A model generated the notes under the pieces. The model was not told where the DNA came from and made no database searches. It was given only the letters and a program-made list of their open reading frames with translations. Source: Bog-756 sp036553725 (GTDB taxonomy: Bacteria > Actinomycetota > Acidimicrobiia > Acidimicrobiales > RAAP-2). Taken from it: a stretch of 58,513 bases of DNA. Of this stretch, positions 18,923 to 26,799 are shown piece by piece. Every line of letters begins with the position of its first letter. Position 1 is the first letter of the stretch. Location: NCBI GenBank assembly GCA_036553725.1, contig DATBOO010000163.1, positions 1 to 58,513 of the forward strand, in the 5' to 3' direction. Both the position numbers and the translations under genes were made by a program.

Positions 18923-19957
18923 TCATCCGAGCCGGCTCACCGAGAGGAAGTCGCCGTAGAAGATGCCCAGGCCCAGGGCGGCGAAGAGCCCGGCCAGGAT
19001 CCAGAAGCGCACGATCACCGTGGTCTCGGGCCAGCCCAGCAGCTCGAAGTGGTGGTGGATGGGAGCCATGAGGAGGACGCGCCGGTGGAAGACCCGGAAG
19101 CTCACCACCTGGATGACCACCGACAGGGTGACGATGACGAACAGGCCCCCGATGACGACCAGCAGCAGGTCCAAGTTCATGAGCAGGCACAGGGCGGCCA
19201 GCCCCGAGCCGATGGACAGCGAACCGGTGTCCCCCATGAAGATCCTGGCCGGGGCCGCGTTCCACCACAGGAACCCGAGGCAGGCGCCGGCCAGGGATAC
19301 GGCGGCCAGGGCCAGGTCGAGGGCGTCCCCCACCCGGTAGATGGCGAAGTGGCGGTACTGCCAGTACCCGATGATGGCGAGACAGGCGAAGCAGAACGTC
19401 GCGGACCCCGCGGCCAGGCCGTCCAGGCCGTCGGTGAGGTTCACGGCGTTGGCCGCGGCGGCGATGATCAGGGTGGACCACACCACCCACAGCCCCGTGC
19501 CCATGTGGAAGCCGATGGAGTCGTAGCGGGTGAACGACAGGGTGGTCGCCACGTGGGCCCAGTACACGGCGAGGAGGGAGAACGCCACCCCGAGCCCGAT
19601 CTGCGCCCCCAGTTTGGCCCGCTTGTTCAGACCGAGGCTCCGGCGGTGGCGGACCTTGATCCAGTCGTCGGCGAACCCGATCAGGGCCGCCCCCACGATG
19701 GCCAGCATGATCAGGGCTCCCGAGCGCGAAAAGGTGACCTTGGGGTTGGCGTGGGCGGTGAGATAGCCGATGACCACCGCTCCCACGATCCCGATGCCAC
19801 CCACCGTCGGCGTCCCCGCCTTGGCGATGTGCACCTGGGGCCCATCCTCTCGGATCTGCTGGCCGATGTTGTTCTTCACCAGCCACCGGATCAGTACCGG
19901 GGTCGAGAGCACCGCCACCCACAGGGCCACCCCACCGGAGGTCATCAGCGAGATCAC
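18923..19957 (-). CDS. mraY: Phospho-MurNAc-pentapeptide translocase MraY
   Basis: A 344-aa integral membrane enzyme with about ten membrane segments that makes lipid I. Family motifs: GTPTVGGIGIVGAVVIGYL, ADDWIKVRHRRSLGLNKRAKL (catalytic aspartates in FADDWIK), NAVNLTDGLDGLAAG, FMGDTGSLSIGSGLAALC, and APIHHHFELLGWPETTVIVRFWIL. The GTG start at 19957 overlaps the murE stop as GTGA, so murE and mraY are coupled directly with no murF between them. It precedes ftsW by 168 nt. Confidence 0.97.
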   Translation of the reverse strand: MISLMTSGGVALWVAVLSTPVLIRWLVKNNIGQQIREDGPQVHIAKAGTPTVGGIGIVGAVVIGYLTAHANPKVTFSRSGALIMLAIVGAALIGFADDWIKVRHRRSLGLNKRAKLGAQIGLGVAFSLLAVYWAHVATTLSFTRYDSIGFHMGTGLWVVWSTLIIAAAANAVNLTDGLDGLAAGSATFCFACLAIIGYWQYRHFAIYRVGDALDLALAAVSLAGACLGFLWWNAAPARIFMGDTGSLSIGSGLAALCLLMNLDLLLVVIGGLFVIVTLSVVIQVVSFRVFHRRVLLMAPIHHHFELLGWPETTVIVRFWILAGLFAALGLGIFYGDFLSVSRLG

Positions 19958-21384
19958 GGGCCGACCTCCCCGCTCCCGGAGCCCCCGAGCCGTTCGGCCA
20001 GGGCACGCCCGGCCTCGAGGCGGTCGTCGAACGGCACCACCCGGTCCCCCGTCACCTGGGTGGTCTCGTGCCCCTTGCCGGCCACGAGGACCACGTCACC
20101 GGGGTGGGCCTGGCCCACCGCGGCCCGGATGGCCTCGGCCCGATCCGGTTCGACCACCGGGTCCACGGTGTCACCAATTCCGGAACGGATCTCGCCGATG
20201 ATAGCCATCGGGTCCTCCGATCTCGGATTGTCCGAGGTCAGGACGATGATGTCGGCCCACCGGGCGGCGGCCGCCCCCATCTCCGGTCGCTTCCCCCGAT
20301 CTCGGTCGCCGCCGCACCCGAACACGCAGATGACCCGGGCCGGGCCGGCCAGTCCCCGGGCCGCTGCCAGCGCCCCGTCGAGGCCGGCCGGCGTGTGGGC
20401 ATAGTCGACCATCACTGCGAACGGCAGGCCGGCCGACACCAACTCCATCCGCCCGGGCACCGGCGGGACGGAGGCGAGACCCCCGGCGATCCGGTCCTCG
20501 TCGACGCCGAGCGCAGCGGCTACCGCCGCCGCCAGCAGGGCGTTGTCGACGTTGAACTGCCCCGAGAGGGGAAGAGTCACGGCTCGCCCCCGCCACGAGA
20601 AGGTCGACGAGCCGATCGAGAGCCTGACATCGGCGGCGTCGGAGCGCCGCACCGGCACCACCCTGTCGGGGGCCAATCCGTCGGCCAGCCGCCGCCCCCA
20701 CGGGTCGTCCACGTTGATGACGGCCAGATGCGATCTCGGCCCTTCGAACAGCCGGGACTTGGCCGCGAAGTACTCGTCCATGGTCCGGTGGTGGTCGAGA
20801 TGGTCGCGGCTGAGATTGGTGAACGCGGCCACGTCGAAGACGATGCCGTCCACCCGGTGCTGGGTCAGCGCGTGGGAGGAGACCTCCATGGCGACGGCCT
20901 GACGGCCGTCGTCCCGGAATCCCGCCAACAGGCCCTGGAGGAGCGGCGCCTCGGGCGTGGTCCTCACCCCGTCCAAGGTCCCGATCGCGCCCGTGGACCG
21001 CCCCGAGCCCTCCAGGATCGACTTGAGCAACTGGGTCACGGTGGTCTTGCCGTTGGTCCCGGTGACGCCCACCATGGTCAGGGCCCGGGACGGATGGCCG
21101 AAGAACGCCGCGGACACCTCGGCCATGGCCGGCCGGATCTGCCCCGGGGCCACCTGGACCTGGGTCACGTCGAGATCCAGGAGGTGGTCGCAGAGCAGGG
21201 AGGTGGATCCCCGGTCGACCGCCTCGGCCGCGTGCAGATGGCCGTCGGTGACCTCGCCGGGCACGCAACAGAACAATGACCCCGGGCCCACTCGGCGGCT
21301 GTCGAACTCCACGGACGCCACGTCGGTCGACGTCGGATCGCCGCGCACACCGGCCACGCCGATGCCGTGGATCAGCGTGCTCAT
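19954..21384 (-). CDS. murE: UDP-MurNAc-L-Ala-D-Glu--meso-DAP ligase
   Basis: A 476-aa Mur ligase that adds the third stem-peptide residue. The ATP loop is GVTGTNGKTTVTQLLKSIL, the carbamylated-lysine region is AVAMEVSSHALTQHRVDG, and NLSRDHLDHHRTMDEYF follows. The C-terminal DNPRSEDP motif is the signature of enzymes that use meso-diaminopimelate, which matches the dap genes further along. The ATG at 21384 is chosen; a GTG at 21390 is in frame two codons upstream. Starts 68 nt after ftsI and overlaps mraY by 4 nt. Confidence 0.96.
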   Translation of the reverse strand: MSTLIHGIGVAGVRGDPTSTDVASVEFDSRRVGPGSLFCCVPGEVTDGHLHAAEAVDRGSTSLLCDHLLDLDVTQVQVAPGQIRPAMAEVSAAFFGHPSRALTMVGVTGTNGKTTVTQLLKSILEGSGRSTGAIGTLDGVRTTPEAPLLQGLLAGFRDDGRQAVAMEVSSHALTQHRVDGIVFDVAAFTNLSRDHLDHHRTMDEYFAAKSRLFEGPRSHLAVINVDDPWGRRLADGLAPDRVVPVRRSDAADVRLSIGSSTFSWRGRAVTLPLSGQFNVDNALLAAAVAAALGVDEDRIAGGLASVPPVPGRMELVSAGLPFAVMVDYAHTPAGLDGALAAARGLAGPARVICVFGCGGDRDRGKRPEMGAAAARWADIIVLTSDNPRSEDPMAIIGEIRSGIGDTVDPVVEPDRAEAIRAAVGQAHPGDVVLVAGKGHETTQVTGDRVVPFDDRLEAGRALAERLGGSGSGEVGP

Positions 21385-21452
21385 CTGCACAGCTGGGTGT
21401 TCCAGGGGCTCCGAGTGGGGGAAGGGGCCGTGCGACGCGGGTCCGGACCCAT

Positions 21453-23366
21453 CTACGGCCCTTCCGTGGTTGCTCCGGACGGCACCGAGACGGTACCGGA
21501 TGCGCCGATGGCGGAACTCGAGGCGGCGGCGGTCGCCGCCGCGGTGGTGGGAATGCCGTAGTGGTGCAGGGCGTAGGCCATGATCGTCGAGAACACCGGG
21601 GCAGCCACCGCTCCACCGTAGATGGGCGTGGGATGGTCGAGGACCACGATCGCCGAGAGGACGGGGTGCTCGGCCGGGGCAAACCCGGCGAATGTGCCCA
21701 CGTAGGCCCCCGAGATGTACCCCAGGTGATTGGGGTCGGGGATCTGGGCGGTCCCGGTCTTGCCGGCCACGGTGTACCCGTCGATGGCTGCGCTGGTCCC
21801 CGTGCCCGAGGAGACGACGCCCTCCAGCATGGATACCAGCTGGGCGTTGGTGGCGGGGTTGATCACCCGGCGGGAGGGGGACGCCGCCGCCGCGGTGACC
21901 GCCCCCGCCGAACTGACCGTGGCCCGGACCAGGCGGGGCTGGACCAGGACTCCACCGTTGGCCACCGAGTTGTAGGCGTCGAGGATCTGCTGAGCGGTCA
22001 CCGCGTCATCCTGGCCGATCGGCGTCGATCCGATCGACGTGCCGGTCCAGGCGGCGGCTCCCGGCACCAGACCCCGGGACTCTCCCGGAAAGGCCAGGCC
22101 GGTCGCTTTGCCGAACCCGAGATTGCCGATCTGGGAGAGGAGCCGGTCCTTGCCGAGGGCCTGCGCCACCTCGATCGTCCCGATGTTGGACGACTGGGCC
22201 AGCACGGTGGCGGCCGTGAGGCGCTCGGAGGGGTGCTGCTCGGCGTCGTGGAAGGTATAGGTGCCCATGGGCAGGGCCGCCGGTACCTGCAGTTGCTGGC
22301 TGGGCGTGATCACCCCTGCGGCGAGGGCCGCCGAGAAGGTGACCAGCTTGAACACCGATCCCGGTTCGTAGACCTGAGTCACGGCCGTGTTGGAGGAAGC
22401 CTCCTCGACACCGCTCGGGAGGGACACGACCGGGGAGACGCGTGTCGGACCGGACGTCGATACCGAAAGCCGCCCGGTGGTTGCCGCCGCCCTTCCGCTG
22501 GTGGCTGCGGGCCCGGAGGTCGCAGCCACGGTGGTTGCCGCCGCCCCCGCGGCCGCGGCGCCGGTGGTGGCCGAGCCTGTGGTGGCCTGCAGGTCGGCCA
22601 TCGCCAGGATGTCCCCCGTCTTCACGTCCATGACCACGGCCGTGCCGCTGAACGCATGGGAGGCGGCGATCTCGGCGGCGAGGGCCTGCTCGGCCACGTA
22701 CTGGACGGACTCGTCCACCGTGAGCTCGATCCCCGTGCCTGGCCGGGCGGCCACCGAAGGGCTGTTGCCGGGAAGGGCGATGCCGTCCGGGGTCTGCATC
22801 AGGCTCTTGGATCCCGCCCTCCCGGCCAGAAGCGACTCGTACTGGTACTCGAGACCGGACGCTCCGCTCCCATCCCACTTGACGGCGCCGACGACCGGCG
22901 AGGCCAACTGTCCATCCGGCACCACCCGCTGCGGCTCCGGCACCAGATTGATGCCGGCCAGGTTGAGGGAGGTCACTTTGGTCGCCACCGCGTCCGGCAC
23001 CCGGTGGGCCAGCGGGACGTAGCCCGAGTGTTCGGTCAGCTGGGCCCGGAGTCGGTCCGCCGGGACACCGAGGACCGGCGCCAGGGCGTCGGCCGTGGAC
23101 GCCGGACGGGTGATCAGGAAAGGATCGGCCACCACGGTCTGCATGGTCACCGATTCCGCCAGCACTTCGCCATTGCGGTCGTAGATGCCGCCCCGGACAG
23201 CGGGCACCGACAGGGTCTGGGTCAGCTGGGAGGCCGAGAGCGACGCGTAGCGCCGGTGGGAGACCTCCTGCACGTTGACCAGCTGGACGACCAGGGCGAG
23301 GAAGACGATGACCAGCACCAGCCGCATGGCGCGTGAGCGCCGGCCCAGCAGGACCGAGGGGCTCAC
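21453..23366 (-). CDS. ftsI: Division transpeptidase FtsI (class B penicillin-binding protein 3)
   Basis: A 637-aa bitopic enzyme that cross-links septal peptidoglycan. Membrane segment at residues 14-31, PBP dimerisation domain to about 205, then the transpeptidase with S337-x-x-K340 (EPGSVFKLVT), S392-S-N394 and K536-T-G-T. A low-complexity Ala/Thr/Gly insert of about 60 residues (261-323) interrupts the sequence just before the catalytic serine motif, where relatives have a short loop. The C-terminal tail is Ala/Ser/Thr-rich. The GTG start at 23366 overlaps the ftsL stop as GTGA. Confidence 0.96.
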   Translation of the reverse strand: MSPSVLLGRRSRAMRLVLVIVFLALVVQLVNVQEVSHRRYASLSASQLTQTLSVPAVRGGIYDRNGEVLAESVTMQTVVADPFLITRPASTADALAPVLGVPADRLRAQLTEHSGYVPLAHRVPDAVATKVTSLNLAGINLVPEPQRVVPDGQLASPVVGAVKWDGSGASGLEYQYESLLAGRAGSKSLMQTPDGIALPGNSPSVAARPGTGIELTVDESVQYVAEQALAAEIAASHAFSGTAVVMDVKTGDILAMADLQATTGSATTGAAAAGAAATTVAATSGPAATSGRAAATTGRLSVSTSGPTRVSPVVSLPSGVEEASSNTAVTQVYEPGSVFKLVTFSAALAAGVITPSQQLQVPAALPMGTYTFHDAEQHPSERLTAATVLAQSSNIGTIEVAQALGKDRLLSQIGNLGFGKATGLAFPGESRGLVPGAAAWTGTSIGSTPIGQDDAVTAQQILDAYNSVANGGVLVQPRLVRATVSSAGAVTAAAASPSRRVINPATNAQLVSMLEGVVSSGTGTSAAIDGYTVAGKTGTAQIPDPNHLGYISGAYVGTFAGFAPAEHPVLSAIVVLDHPTPIYGGAVAAPVFSTIMAYALHHYGIPTTAAATAAASSSAIGASGTVSVPSGATTEGP

Positions 23367-23836
23367 CGCCGGGCCGGGACGGTGGTGGCGCCGGTCGCCG
23401 CGGCGCCTGGGCCGGGAGTGGTGAGGGGAGCCGGGAGCGGGATGCTGAGACTCACCCGGGGCAGGTAGACGACCTGTCCCGGCGCCACCAGGCCCCCGCT
23501 CTTGGCCTGCTTGACCACAACCGGCGGGGCGGCCTTCTCGGCCACGGCCACCTGGAGCGACTTCTGGGCGGCGACCGCCGCCGCGATCTGGCGTTGCGTC
23601 GTCGAAAGCCGGATCTGACCCTCGGTGACCAGGGCATCGCCGACCACGACGGCGAGGAGACTACCCACGACGAGGAGCCCGGACGCCCACATGATGGCGC
23701 GGCGCCCGACCCGGGGCGACGACCGGCGGCGGGGGGCCGGCTCGAAGACCCGCAGTGGCGGGCGCCTGGGACCGGCCGGGAGGGACGGGGCCGATCGCAC
23801 CGGGTTGCGGCGTGTGGCGGCGACCGGGGGGGCCAT
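23363..23836 (-). CDS. ftsL: FtsL-like septum protein
   Basis: A 157-aa small bitopic protein. A basic, Pro/Arg-rich cytoplasmic tail (about residues 1-47) precedes one membrane segment (IMWASGLLVVGSLLAVVVG, about 48-67) and a short helical stretch (STTQRQIAAAVAAQKSLQVAVAEKA), then a Val/Pro-rich tail. FtsL proteins are poorly conserved and this call rests on size, topology and the place between rsmH and ftsI. The ATG overlaps the rsmH stop by one base (TGATG). The C-terminal Pro/Val segment (PGQVVYLPRVSLSIPLPAP) looks like the end of a LytR-type or cell-wall contact tail; its role is unknown. Confidence 0.8.
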   Translation of the reverse strand: MAPPVAATRRNPVRSAPSLPAGPRRPPLRVFEPAPRRRSSPRVGRRAIMWASGLLVVGSLLAVVVGDALVTEGQIRLSTTQRQIAAAVAAQKSLQVAVAEKAAPPVVVKQAKSGGLVAPGQVVYLPRVSLSIPLPAPLTTPGPGAAATGATTVPARR

Positions 23837-24828
23837 CAGGCCACCTCGCCGGTCTTCGAGGTCGGGTCGGCGGCCAGGGAGAGCCGCTCGATGGCCCGCA
23901 GCCGGGCCGCCTCGGCCCGGCGATTCCCCTGGATCTCGACGTCGGTGGGACGCCGGGCGCCGCGTCGCACCAGGCGGAACTGGGGATCGGCGCCGCACAC
24001 GCAGGGCAGCCCGGGCGGGCAGTTGCAGTCGCCGGTGGCGGCGCGGGTGAATGTCGACTTCACCAGTCGGTCCTCACCCGAGTGGTAGGCGATGACCACG
24101 CACCGACCTCCGGGCCGCAACAGGCCGAGGGCGGCGTCGAGGGCGTTCTCCAACTGGTCGAGCTCCTCGTTCACGGCGATCCGGACGGCCTGGAACACGC
24201 GGCGGGCCGGATGCCCGCCCGAGCGCCGGGTGGCGGCCGGGATCGCCGCCCTCACCACGTCGGCCAACTGGCCGGTGGCGGTCAGCGGCCGGGCCGCGAT
24301 GATGGCCCGGGCGATCCGACGGGCGAAGCGCCCCTCCCCGTTGTCTGCGAAGAGCCCGACCAGGGCATCTTCGTCGTACTCGTTGACCACGTCGGCGGCG
24401 GTCAGCCCCGAGCTGGGGTCCATCCGCATGTCGAGGGCGGCGTCACGCCGGTACGAGAAGCCGCGCTCGGCCGTGTCCAGCTGGGGCGAGCTCACGCCGA
24501 GATCGAAGAGCACTCCGCTGAGGCCCTCCTCGGAGGTGTCCCCGGCTCTGATCCGCTCGCTGCGGACCACCTCGGCCAGGGCATCGAAGCGTGATCGCCG
24601 GACGACCGCCCGCGGCCCGAAGGGTGCCAGTGCCTCGGTGGCGGCAGCCACTGCCGCCGGGTCCCGGTCGATCCCGAGGAGGGTGATCCCGGGATGGGCA
24701 CGGAGGAGGGCGGCTGCGTGGCCACCTCCTCCCACCGTGGTGTCGACGATCAGGCCAGGTGCCACCGGCCGGAACAATTCGACGACCTCGTCGGCCATGA
24801 CTGGCTCGTGGGGAAAGGACTGGCTCAT
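23836..24828 (-). CDS. rsmH: 16S rRNA (cytosine-1402-N4)-methyltransferase
   Basis: A 330-aa SAM-dependent enzyme (MraW) that methylates C1402 in the ribosomal P site. Start region SFPHEPVMADEVVELF, SAM motif VDTTVGGGGHAAALL, then DLGVSSPQLDTAERGFSY and MRMDPSSGLTAADVVNEY. The end has AYHSGEDRLVKSTF and a CNCPPGLPCVCG cysteine cluster. The ATG at 24828 is chosen because homology starts there and GGGGGAC lies upstream. That ribosome site and the start codon lie inside a 27-bp inverted repeat (24820-24943), which should hide them in the mRNA. The frame stays open upstream but nothing in it is recognisable. Confidence 0.95.
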   Translation of the reverse strand: MSQSFPHEPVMADEVVELFRPVAPGLIVDTTVGGGGHAAALLRAHPGITLLGIDRDPAAVAAATEALAPFGPRAVVRRSRFDALAEVVRSERIRAGDTSEEGLSGVLFDLGVSSPQLDTAERGFSYRRDAALDMRMDPSSGLTAADVVNEYDEDALVGLFADNGEGRFARRIARAIIAARPLTATGQLADVVRAAIPAATRRSGGHPARRVFQAVRIAVNEELDQLENALDAALGLLRPGGRCVVIAYHSGEDRLVKSTFTRAATGDCNCPPGLPCVCGADPQFRLVRRGARRPTDVEIQGNRRAEAARLRAIERLSLAADPTSKTGEVA

Positions 24829-24943
24829 GCGCAGTCCCCCGACCGGCAGGATGTCTGCGGGTGGAGTGCCGAGACGTTCGCGCTGGAAGTAGGAGGAGGA
24901 GGATTCTTCCAGCCGTCCGGTCGGGGGACTGCGCATGGGCCAG
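24820..24943 (-). repeat. 27-bp inverted repeat covering the rsmH start
   Basis: Bases 24820-24846 and 24917-24943 are inverted copies with 26 of 27 matches (the inner 21 are perfect) and a 70-bp loop. In the minus-strand mRNA the 3' arm contains the GGGGGAC ribosome site, the rsmH ATG and its next two codons, so a long stem would block translation. An alternative is a tiny mobile element with 27-bp terminal repeats, but I see no target duplication at the ends. Confidence 0.9.
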
Positions 24944-25160
24944 ACGCGTTCGATGTGCACTTCATGGCGGGCCACCGCGGCCCGGGCTGACTCGTAGGGG
25001 GTCGCCCGCCGGTGTCCGATCGAGTTCTCAGGGGCTGGCACCGCCCGGATGGTGGCCCCGGGGAGCCTGTCGAAACACGGATGGTCGAGGTGGCTCTGGT
25101 CGCCGGTCCCGGAACCTTCCGCGAACCCTTGGCGCACCACATGGAGGACCACCCCCCCAC
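24829..25160. other. mraZ-rsmH intergenic region
   Basis: 332 bp with no recognisable gene. The rsmH-proximal third is the inverted repeat. The remainder is ordinary GC-rich sequence that stays open in the rsmH frame, but gives no conserved motif. No terminator is obvious, so mraZ and rsmH are probably on one transcript. Confidence 0.5.
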
Positions 25161-25580
25161 TCAGCCGTCGTCGCCCTGGGTCAGTCGCTCCTCCTCGGGC
25201 AGCACCTTCTCGTCCCACGCCTCCCGGTTCCACAGCTCGACCCGATCGATCGCCCCGAGCACCAAAACGTCCCCCACCAGGCCGGCGTACTCCCGGAGAC
25301 GCAATGGGATGGCCATCCTCCCCTGCTTGTCGATCTCCATCTCGTGCGAGGTCGAGGCCCACAACCGCACCAGGTTCCGATCGCTCCTCCCGGTGGTGGC
25401 CCGCTCCAGCATGGTCTCCATCTGCTGTTCGAACTGGTCGGGCGTCCACAGGGACAGGCATCCGTCCTGGTATTCGCTCAGATAGCCGCCATGGTCGAAG
25501 TGCACTCGGAACTTCGACGGGAGAATCACTCTTCCCTTGTCGTCGAGCGAGTGCTCGTACCTGCCGAAGAACCGTGCCAC
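25161..25580 (-). CDS. mraZ: Transcriptional regulator MraZ
   Basis: A 139-aa DNA-binding protein with two SpoVT-AbrB-like repeats, first gene of the dcw operon and repressor of it. First repeat: FFGRYEHSLDDKGRVILPSKFR; second: ASTSHEMEIDKQGRMAIPLRLREY. The GTG at 25580 is preferred over a TTG 18 nt upstream: GGGAG sits 8 nt before it and the conserved start follows at once. Upstream lie a promoter and phased repeats that fit its own operator. The C-terminal end is acidic. Confidence 0.96.
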   Translation of the reverse strand: MARFFGRYEHSLDDKGRVILPSKFRVHFDHGGYLSEYQDGCLSLWTPDQFEQQMETMLERATTGRSDRNLVRLWASTSHEMEIDKQGRMAIPLRLREYAGLVGDVLVLGAIDRVELWNREAWDEKVLPEEERLTQGDDG

Positions 25581-25634
25581 TGGTGATTGCTCCCACAATG
25601 CTCCCCGTAGTGCCCAGAACCCGAACTGTTCAGG

Positions 25635-25684
25635 TCCCTCCCTTTTCCACCACTTTGCGCCACTCTACGCCCCCCTACCCCACT
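25635..25684 (-). promoter_or_regulatory. Putative MraZ operator
   Basis: On the minus strand, 10-bp units AGTGGGGTAG (25684-25675), AGTGGCGCAA (25664-25655), AGTGGTGGAA (25654-25645) and AAGGGAGGGA (25644-25635) are all on the same 10-bp phase, with one unit position missing. MraZ is known to bind direct TGGGN-type repeats at one-helical-turn spacing in its own promoter. The units surround the predicted transcription start. Confidence 0.75.
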
Positions 25685-25690
25685 AATCAA
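25662..25690 (-). promoter_or_regulatory. Putative mraZ (dcw operon) promoter
   Basis: TTGATT (25690-25685), a 17-bp spacer and TAGAGT (25667-25662) on the minus strand. The start of transcription would fall near 25655, inside the MraZ repeats, which is the geometry of a repressor that blocks polymerase. Confidence 0.6.
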
Positions 25691-25961
25691 CCACTTCGGC
25701 CCAAAAAGGTGCCACAACACACACAAAGCTCGACGAGCTCGGGGCCGGCGGGCCGTCTCCGGCCGATCGGGGGGTCGGTCCCCCGGCGGAGCGGGTGGTC
25801 CCCCGACCGCAGGTGGTCAGACGACGGAGGGGGTGGTCCCCGGACCGCGGCCGGGCGGCGGGCGCTCGCCCGGGGCGGCCTTGACGGCGGGCGCTCCCGA
25901 AGGAGGCGACGGGCCGCGCCCCACCGGGGCGCCGCCTGTCCTCCGACTTCCCCGGCCGCGG

Positions 25962-26687
25962 CTAGCGGGCGGGGACGGCAGGCAGGGAGGCGACCAACGA
26001 GGCGACGATCAGCGAGTGGTCGATGTGACCACCTCGCGCTTCAGCCAGCTCCGCCGCCCCGGCGACCGCGGACCGCAGGTCGGACGCCGCCGCCTGGCGC
26101 TCGTCGGGAGCCAGGGCCAACACCTCCACCAGGGGTCCTGGATCCCACCGCAGCACGCAAGCCCCGTGGAACCACGATCCCCGCCGGTCGCGGCGCTGAG
26201 CCAGACCGACCACCTTGCGACCGTCACCGGTCACCACTTCGCCGGTGGCGACGCCGCCGAAACACACCAGTGGGGACCAGCGGGTGCAGGAGACACGCCC
26301 TTGTCGGTGGGCAGCCACACCCTCGATGCCCGAACGGTGAAGGGCCTCGACCCAGGCATCCCCCAGCCAGTCGAACGCCCGTCCGACGTCATCGCGCCAC
26401 AGCGGGTCGCCGGCCGGTATCCACACGTCGATCCACACCGGGTCCTCCGGCGTCACCAGGACCGCCCCGCCGCCCGATCTCCTCCTGGCCACGGCGATGC
26501 CACCGGCCTCGGCGCGGCCGAGGTCCACGATGGATTCGGGTTGGGTGGATCCGAGCACCAGCGCAGGGGCGGTCACCCGGCAGATGGCGAGCGCCCGCTC
26601 CGCCGGTCGGGCCGCCACCGCCGGCCAGGTGGCGTGCAGCGTGGCGGCGTCGCCGCTCCGCTGCTCGACCTCCCAGCCGTGCGGCAC
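25962..26687 (-). CDS. Lipoate/biotin-protein ligase (LplA) family protein
   Basis: A 241-aa protein with the LplA/BirA catalytic fold. The signature RRRSGGGAVLVTPEDPVWID is near residues 67-86 and KVVGLAQRRDRRGSWFHG near 158-175 contains the family lysine. Members attach lipoate or octanoate to carrier domains or move it between them; the short length without the C-terminal accessory domain of E. coli LplA fits the compact ligase/octanoyltransferase type. No lipoyl acceptor gene is nearby, so the substrate is not shown. The GTG start has GGAGG about 10 nt upstream. Confidence 0.85.
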   Translation of the reverse strand: MPHGWEVEQRSGDAATLHATWPAVAARPAERALAICRVTAPALVLGSTQPESIVDLGRAEAGGIAVARRRSGGGAVLVTPEDPVWIDVWIPAGDPLWRDDVGRAFDWLGDAWVEALHRSGIEGVAAHRQGRVSCTRWSPLVCFGGVATGEVVTGDGRKVVGLAQRRDRRGSWFHGACVLRWDPGPLVEVLALAPDERQAAASDLRSAVAGAAELAEARGGHIDHSLIVASLVASLPAVPAR

Positions 26688-26799
26688 CTCGCCATGCCCT
26701 CCGTGACCGGTGAAGGCCCGCGGGCCCCGATCCGGATCACCTGTCGGGCGGCGGGGCGGCGGGGGCCCGGACGGTTCACTCGGGGCGCAGCCGCCACGA

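Larger units (their letters stand above)
25581..25961. other. mraZ upstream region
   Basis: 381 bp without a gene. Bases 25635-25690 hold the mraZ promoter and operator. A short dyad AGCTC-GAC-GAGCT near 25727-25739, followed on the minus strand by TTTGTGTGTGTT, is a possible terminator for the upstream lipoate-ligase-like gene. Bases 25740-25960 are extremely GC-rich, with two related copies of a GGGTGGTCCCC-GACCGC block near 25792 and 25830. Confidence 0.55.

Noticed and set aside
17495..20404. A 969-codon open frame on the plus strand opposite murG, ftsW, mraY and murE
   Set aside because: It is a mirror of GC-rich codon bias: rich in Gly, His, Gln, Asp and Arg, with no motif, while the minus strand holds five clear essential genes.
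24829..25596. N-terminal extension of RsmH, since the frame is open for 256 codons upstream
   Set aside because: It would run through mraZ in another frame, and family proteins begin at the ATG at 24828.
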